This document shows positions 56,690-64,000 of a stretch of DNA of 64,000 bases, piece by piece. The DNA is from Atopsyche davidsoni (taxonomy: Eukaryota; Arthropoda; Insecta; Trichoptera; Hydrobiosidae). A program made the position numbers and the translations under genes. The notes beneath the pieces are model-generated. The model was not told where the DNA came from. It saw nothing but the letters and a program-made list of their open reading frames with translations, and did not search any database. How positions within the stretch are numbered: the stretch's first letter is position 1; every line of letters begins with the position of its first letter. The stretch lies in NCBI GenBank assembly GCA_022113835.1, contig JAILWY010000018.1, positions 16,329,501 to 16,393,500 of the forward strand. The letters run 5' to 3'.

Positions 56690-59290
56690 TAAAAACATAA
56701 TTCAAGTAATGTGATAAAAATGGTAAAGTAATAATTTATGTATAGAATTTTTTCCATTACAAAATAATTCTCGATGGTTGAACCTTCAGAAGTTAATATA
56801 TTAAATTTATCAATAAGAATAAAAAAAGAGAGATGGTAAGAGTACTCCCTAATTTCATTTCATTGACACGCATTGACTAGGTTACATGATTTGGATTATA
56901 TAAGATTTGCAAAATATCTAGCGAACAGAATTCGGCAAATTGAATGTCTTTTAGCAAATATTTTTGCCTTAGTGAGAAACATACACATATCCTTGTTTTT
57001 TAAAAAAATATTTCTGACTAAAAGTCTAAAATTATCTAGTACAATAAGTGGGTGGTCAATTTGGAAAACGTGGTATTTATTTCACAAACGTTATGGTTAA
57101 AATGTGGTGATATAACATCGAATTGATATTTCTCCCAAGAAAATATCTGATGATAATAAATGAAGACTAATAAACGAAAATATGGCCACTGCGATCAATT
57201 AATTTATTCTATTCTACCTTCGTTATTATTTACCATTAAATATATATTTAACATGAATTTATTTTTCTTCTTCAAAATTAAGAAGTGCCACTGAGCGTGC
57301 TGTATATTATTATACCAAGCACTTGAGCAGTAATATTTTTGTAAAATGTTTAACAACTTGAATACCATTTCTCGGAATGGCGTAAACAAGATGATATTTT
57401 CGAAAGGCATACAATAACAATGGGAGGCCTGAAAAGCCAGTGCGTTTTTGTAGTCCCTTCATACCTGGGCGGATGTCACTAATTTGGGCTGAGGTCCGTA
57501 ATTTTGTGAAGCGCTTCGAGTGGCAGTTAATGTGATGTTTTATATCCCGCAGAGCCTCAACGACCGCCTTTTGTCATGTCACCTAACTGCCCACTTTCTT
57601 CTCAAAAACAAAACTTTCCAAAGACCCTTCCCATGGGACACTCCACATTAGTCCTTCGGATTTACTGCCTCGCACCTTTTTAAGTGCAAGAACTTGGCAA
57701 TGCAAAGTATGACTGCACTTATATTACTATTTGCACTCGTAATTTTTAAAATTTTCTATACGCATATCATTAGCATTGCTAGAGTATTTTAATTAAGAAA
57801 CTTAAGTAAATAATTTTCTTTTGGAATACTTCTGTTTTGGTTTATCCTAAGTTTAATCAAAAGCACAAAGGCTGACTTATTTCTGAAAGTATTCTTTAAT
57901 CGTAAACTTACGTTGTTAAAATATGCACAGTTTTATATCTATAAATCGCGAGATATATAAAATAAAGATATTTTAATCTTAAGTATGTATTGTTCCGAAA
58001 ATTTACAATACAATCAAAATGGATTAAAGAGATTATTTCTTTTATAATTTTTTTGAGTATCGTTTGATGTTCATTTCGCGATTAATTTTATAAGCAGTGT
58101 AAAAATTTCCGGAGATTCTTTTTTTTTTATTCTATCATACTATCCAAACAGTAACTAATTTATACTTGTAAATACAAAAAGATTTTTTCTGAAATAGGGT
58201 AACATTTGAGAAGAGAACATTATTTATGAAGAGAGAGATCAATTTTTTTTTAGATATTTAATTAAAACTTAGTTATTTGTAACATTCATTCTACGTAAGC
58301 AAAAGTGATTAATTTTAAATAACTAAAAATATCTGAAGGGCTAAAAATCTGTTATAAATATCGATATCTACTTTCTGTATTTACACAAAGAAACCAAGAG
58401 AAACCAAAAGTATGTATTTCAAAACAGATTTCTTACAAAAAAAAATATTGATTTATATCTACATAATTCATCAAACAATTAAAATGAGTTTTTTGATCAT
58501 AAAATTTTAACTTTTTTAATAATTAATGAACTGAAAATGTTACTCTCAATTATACTTCGGTCGCTCATATCAATACATTACATAATGTTTTATTTACAAA
58601 CAATATTAAACAATGAGTACTGTAGCTCAATTTTTTAAGCAGTCACTAAATTTTAAAAAAAATGTGTGCATGTGGGTTGATGTGCTCTTTGTAAGCTTAA
58701 AAACAACAAAAAATCCTACTTTCCGTATGGAACTCTATACGTACAAGTTTGCGTCTTTTATTTATAGAAAAAAAATGTCTACCAGCGCAACACGATACAG
58801 TGGATTGAAAAGAGGGTAAATCTTTGTGTCGACCCGTTCGGCATGATTCTGAGTAGATTATACAAATCACGGTTTCGTTCGGAATTTCAATGACTACAAT
58901 GGGCGAATGTCAACTGAAAAGATTTCATGGCTAGGGTAAGTTCGTTTATTGTATAATATAATATTATGCTTATTTGGAAAAAAAACCGTTACAGCAAAGC
59001 AGGGGAAGGGGTATGGGAAGAGAGGAGGGAGAGGTGAAGTAACTAAAAGCCCATTTTTACGATGGCCAGCTTATGCTATAAATATGCTGCTTTGTGTGTT
59101 TATGATTATGTGATATTTATTATATCAGGGATTGAATGATTATTGAAAATGACTTTCACTTAAGGTAGAGATCGAAATTAGTGAATTGAGTAAAAATTAA
59201 CACACACATATATATATATTTATACGCATTATAAATGAGCATGTAGTGGTTGTATGTATATGCGTGAATATCCAAACAGAGGTAATAATA
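56690..59290. other. AT-rich non-coding region
   Basis: No supported gene. A less AT-rich patch at about 57430-57710 may be an old element. Short ORFs (56873-57100, 58613-58819) have no recognisable domain. Confidence 0.4.
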
Positions 59291-59324
59291 ATATGCCGGT
59301 GAGCGTCGGCAGCCGCCAGCACCT

Positions 59325-59425
59325 GCCGGAGGCCAGGCAGCCAGGCAGCCAGGCGGCCAGGTGGCCAGGCCAGGCGGCCAGGCGGCCAGACCAGGCGGCC
59401 AGGCGGCCAGGGCGGCCACCTGACT
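59325..59425. repeat. GC-rich minisatellite, GGCCAGGCG-type unit
   Basis: About ten imperfect 8-9 bp units of the GGCGGCCA / CCAGGCAG type in a GC island. ORFs through it on both strands (Trp/Pro/Gly-rich or Arg/Ala-rich) are by-products of the repeat. Confidence 0.85.
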
Positions 59426-59429
59426 GGCC

Positions 59430-61190
59430 GCAGCCGGCGTTCATTCACAACCTCGGCCACAGCGACGCGAGTCATCAGGACTCCCGATTATCCGCGTTAG
59501 AAATCAACCGTCTCGCCAGTTTTCGATTGTTAGACCGACTACGCACACAATGAATGGTGCGACGTCGTAGTGCTATTCTACTAAATCAAGTATAGAAACA
59601 TAAATCATTCTGAATTATGGGAATATAAAATGTAACGATAAGGTATAAAATAAGAACAAGCATGAAAACTTTGCGTCTCGTCTCGATCGCAATGAAATAT
59701 TATTTTACGATTTATATGACTCACGCAAATTTACACATGTCATGGAAGCGAGCTCATTTTATGTATTTATATCAGATATTCATGACAAACTAAATGTTAC
59801 ATTTTTATGTATAATTATTTTGATTGTAGGTAGTTTGTAAAAGTTTCTCTAATATGTTTCCACACGTAGAAATACGCAGCGATTGCTGATGTTAGTTTCA
59901 GGGTTCTTTTGTATCGATTTAGTTCCACCTGGACAAGTTCAGTATTGTAAAAATTAGCTCATATGCTGTGCTATCTGAAATGTTTAGCAAGAAAAAAAAA
60001 AACGTTTTCGTTACCCTAAACAAAATTTATTCAACTCGAATCGAAGCCATTGTGAAGCGAATTATGACATGTATTCGTAAATATTAATATTGCGCTGCTG
60101 TGAAATTATTAATGTGGCGTCATGTAAACCGTTTGCTTAAATAAATAAAAAAAATCAATGCACAGCCGGTCGGGAAATATAGGAATTAGTTTTATCTGAG
60201 ACACACAATATTTGAATGTGAAATAACACTTCCGGTTAGATATTTCTTGTCTCGTTTTGCGATCTTTGCGGTCATTGTCTGTGTGTCTAGAATGTGTGAC
60301 AAAGAAAAAAAACACCAAGAGGAAATGCTAGTGTACTCACTCATCGGTGACCTCACGAGACAATGTAACCATTTTAAATGTGCTTTAAACATCTGCAATT
60401 GAATATATTTAAGAAAGATATGATATTCTGAGAATATAACAAATTATATGCGAATATACAAACCGCAAAGAATAATGCATAGTTAGGTAATTGATTGGAT
60501 ACGTAATCTGAATTGTAATAGAGAGAAACAACTGGATTAACTTCTTGGTAATATTAATGCGAAGGATGATTAAAAAATACCAGCAAATTAAAGTTTCAAG
60601 GTCTCGATGCTGAAGTCGAAAAATTCTTTCGAGCTGATTCAGTGGTGCTCGGTGCGAAAAGGTTTCTCTACCTGTCCGCAGTTTAGAAATTGCAACAATG
60701 TCGGGCGGCCCGTTCGTCACGGTGGGTATTCCAAAGACGTTAACAAAAAAAATACGCGCATATTTCACTTTTGTATTTCGGCCGAGTCGTATTTCTAAAC
60801 GATTAAGTAAAAGTTGAACATTTTATCCCCGGGACGAGTGGCGCGGGAGTAATTTATCGTCGTCCGGGCTGCCGTTCTCCAGCCCTCACGACTCGCTACT
60901 GTGGGTGCAGGTATAATGGATAACCAACGCTAAGGGGGGGATAACGCACACGTTTTGAAATCAAAATTATATATTAATAACAATAACTTTAAGCGCTCTA
61001 ATTGCAGTTGATATTCACCGGTATATGGTTACACCCTTGTGCAATTTGTTGGTACGCGTGTAGAGCGCTTTGCTTTGTATGCAATGTGAATTTGGTTATG
61101 CGTTGCTGCAGGGCAATGAATCAAACAAACAGTTTTTTTTTGTAAACAACAAGTAAATTCGCGGAACATGTGACAATAATATCAAAATAT
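59430..61190. other. Non-coding region
   Basis: Mostly AT-rich with a GC-richer patch at 60830-60930. I see no gene. Confidence 0.4.
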
Positions 61191-61199
61191 TGTTGTCGG

Positions 61200-61505
61200 C
61201 ATAGCACAGCACTTGTGTTTTAACTGTGGGGAGTGGTGCGGCCGCCACGCTCTCGCGAGCACCCCCGGGCCGCAGCCTTCGCGCGGGTCATGTAAGAGAG
61301 CGCATCCATACCGGTAAGAAGAGGCGGTAAGTCCGAGAGCTGATGATGAGGAGCACTGCACTCGCGGCACTGGCTGCGCACGCGCTCGGGACGGAAGGCC
61401 GCGCGCGACTGATGGCAGCGGGCAGTGTGCTCGGCGCCCCCCGCCCGGGCCCGCCGGCTGCGGCGGCCCTCTACACCCAATCCTCCATGCATTCACTCTA
61501 CTGAT
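61200..61505. other. GC-rich island, possibly regulatory or an orphan exon
   Basis: A CpG-dense block in AT-rich DNA. On the + strand a 53-aa frame (61343-61504) starts MMRSTALAALAAHALG and ends YTQSSMHSLY. On the - strand longer frames cross it. None has recognisable homology and no flanking splice sites stand out, so I treat it as a CpG island of unknown role. Confidence 0.35.
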
Positions 61506-64000
61506 TTTATAAAATTTATAAAATTATATTACCCGCGATCACATATTCTCTAATAAATAAATAATTTTGGGTGCTCAGTTAAAAATTATTCCCGACTAAA
61601 TATGACTGAAGACTTGTGAGAGTGATATACACCTATACCTCGATTTTTTTCCAAACATGGGTAATTTTTGTTAATTTTAATTCTTTCCATGATTCACTGA
61701 TGCTGTCAACAGCATCCTTATGTTATAGTTTTTCCAAAATGTTTTAATTGAAGCTTTACCATCGGTTTCGTTTATAAGTTGTCGGAAAGTTCGGCGTAGG
61801 TAATATGCCTTAAAAGTAAATATTTAAAGCTTTTTCCTGGATAATCATTTGACTCATTGGCATTCTCCATTTGTTATTGTCCTCAATCTATATAATCAAG
61901 AGTTAAAATAAGTTTAATAAAAACATACATATGTACTTACGTACCAAAAATGTCCCTAATTATTTCCAATTTTTTTAAAACACTCACAGACAAGTCTAAA
62001 CCTGCCGCTCTATGAGCACACACTGAATAACGCTCGTAAACAAAATAACATCGAAAAAAAGTTTTTTTTGCAGTTATAGCGAAACATTTTAGGCCGTAAA
62101 ACGAAAACGTGCCTTAATTGAAAAGGGCCGTTATAGCGAAATGCCGTATAAAGAACGGCCGTATAGCGAGGTATGGGAGTAATGCGATATATTATTGCCG
62201 GGAGCGCTGTCACAGCCCACGCTGCTTTTACAAAAGATATATCCGGGTTACATTATTCAACAAAAAAATAAGCGCCTCTGCTTTTGGAATGAATATATAT
62301 AAATAATTTTAAATAATATGTTTTAAAGACCGGCCCAGGGGCCAAGTGCGGGCCTGGTGATATTGTTTTATTTTTGTCCGCCAAGCCGACCTTGGGCCTG
62401 CGGCTGCTTCCAGTGCACGGAGCATCTCCACCATTCACATAAAGGATCCGGGGATCAAGTTATGGCCAGGATGAAGATGTTCTTCCGATCGACTCTTGTT
62501 TGGAAAACGTGGAATTATCGTGGTTTTGGTTTGTTTTCGTAATTAGTTGCGATGGTAAATGCATCCTGCCTCATGTATAGATGCATTAATTTACTGGCAT
62601 TTTGCACAAGCAGCATTATGTAAACCGACATTACAAGTAGAAAGCATTTGAAATTATTAATTTTGAAATTAGTAATTGAAAGCATTTCACAAGTAGTTCC
62701 CTCCACTATGGTCTTTTACAAACCTTAATCCTTGATAAATGTAACCTTTGTTGTATAGTTATAATATCAATAAAACTGAAAACATTTCTGTAATTGTGTA
62801 AATGAAAGCTCTGAATATATAATATATGAAAGATAATATATAATATTGATTCTAAGCGTTACATAAAAAAATTGGCCAATTTTTTTTTTAATACTAAAAA
62901 ATTCAATTCGCGTCTTCAAGATATATGATTAAAGATTTATATTAAAAAGTCATAGTATCACCTAAAAATAAAATTTTGCGTTTTATTACTTGGTCACGAT
63001 TTTAATTAATTATATTAAAGGGACTCGTATTCTCTTTTAAAAATTACATAAAAATTTATCACCATAAAACTGACATGAGAAATGCATTTAATTTTATAAA
63101 AATACTTACGAAAAGTTCCACGGTCTAAAATTCAGGCCCTCTTTCTTGAGGGGTGTGACTTTTAAGAGCTTAGCAGATTGTAGTTGACATTTTACAAAAT
63201 TTGAAATTTTCAAATATTGATAATTTATTTAGGATATATTCAATAATAATAAAAAGCTAGATAGAAATCTCTGATATCCAAATAATTAAAAATGGAGCAA
63301 TTGAGAGAGATACAAAAATACTTACTTCCAGCATCGTTGAAAATAACAGGTCTTCGAAAGTATTATTGAAATTATTAAAAAAAAATTGCTTTTACGCACA
63401 GCAAACATTTTAAATACATGATAATTGAAAGAACACATTACCCGACAACTTATGAATTAAAAAAAATCAACCAAGTCTCTGGGCAAATATTTGGAAAAAT
63501 AATTTTATTATCTTTTCAACATGCAATTTCTTTAAAATAATTCTGTTTTGGGAAACGAAGTCTCTTTTGATAAAAAAAACTATTCGGAATTCGTTATATT
63601 GTTTTATGATTTAAGTATTCAAATATCATCTTCATTTATAGCATAACTTTTATAGGGTAAAAGTATTAAATTCAATAATCATAAGAAGAACTTGTGTGAG
63701 ATGATAATTTTTTCATTCAGAATAACAAAAATAATTCCATCTCACTCCCACAAGATTATTAGATTTCATGAAACTTTATATTTCTTGTTAGAATTCTTTT
63801 TTAACGGAGTAAAATATGAATATACTCTAAAATCAATTCAATGATTTGCACCAATATAATACTCAGATTTTCACAAGCTCAATCAGCTGTTCTCTGAAGC
63901 CTTATTAATCACTATCAGTTACGTTTCTACCTTTATTTAGATTTGGAAAATATTTGCTGCCCTTTTCCGATAGAATCCCTATTTTTAATATAAAGGTTTT
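61505..64000. other. AT-rich non-coding region
   Basis: A stretch at 62050-62180 with repeated GTTATAGCGAA / CGTATAGCGAGG motifs resembles the end of a pogo/Tigger-like element, weakly. A less AT-rich patch at 62330-62480 may be LINE debris. Otherwise nothing is supported up to the window end. Confidence 0.35.

Noticed and set aside
59156..59553. Several ORFs across the GC minisatellite
   Set aside because: All frames on both strands stay open because the unit lacks stop codons. Their compositions are repeat by-products.
62030..62180. A pogo/Tigger-like transposon end
   Set aside because: The ATAGCGA motifs are suggestive, but I could not find paired termini or a TA target duplication, so it is only mentioned in the region note.

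Overview
The window is animal nuclear DNA, most likely from an insect and probably a moth or butterfly. The evidence is AT-rich sequence with GT-AG introns, short exons in a mostly non-coding landscape, metazoan gene families (CEP162, ING3, CDC26, a MOXD1-type copper monooxygenase, a trypsin-fold protease), and a heavy load of hAT-like MITEs, Jockey-type LINE debris and fold-back elements. The order Lepidoptera is an inference from gene style and repeat types, not proven.

Layout. (1) 1-3190 is AT-rich with a GC/CpG-richer block at about 2380-2800 that may be a promoter or 5' UTR. (2) 3194-5861 (+) is a five-exon coiled-coil gene resembling the C-terminal half of the centrosomal/ciliary protein CEP162. 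(3) 8633-12748 (-) encodes a secreted, very Arg/Glu/Asp/Ser-rich protein of about 1325 aa built around 12 nearly identical 55-residue repeats, with a TATA box upstream. (4) 13466-13794 is a palindromic fold-back element carrying a tRNA-like module. (5) 14681-17516 (-) is a six-exon secreted serine protease (S1 family, chymotrypsin-like pocket), also with a TATA box. (6) 19891-20109 (-) is CDC26 of the anaphase-promoting complex, divergent from ING3 (20623-24032, +, ten exons, C-terminal PHD finger). (7) 25066-50222 (-) is one 11-exon gene for a DOMON plus Cu2-monooxygenase protein (MOXD1/DBH-like, 796 aa). Its 18.8-kb first intron (30780-49535) holds several transposon remnants, GC-rich islands and fold-back DNA. 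(8) 50400-64000 holds no gene I can support. It contains a roughly 190-bp tandem array, dinucleotide tracts, a GC minisatellite and dispersed repeats.

The genes do not form a pathway. CDC26 and ING3 are housekeeping genes sharing a head-to-head promoter region. The repeat protein and the protease are neighbouring TATA-driven secreted products that look tissue-specific. The most distinctive items are the tandem-repeat secreted protein, whose C-terminus itself looks like a signal peptide plus short peptide; the copper monooxygenase with a His-to-Arg change at a canonical copper ligand; and the palindromic tRNA-like fold-back elements. All exon coordinates were derived by hand from splice signals and reading-frame continuity, and no homology search was run.
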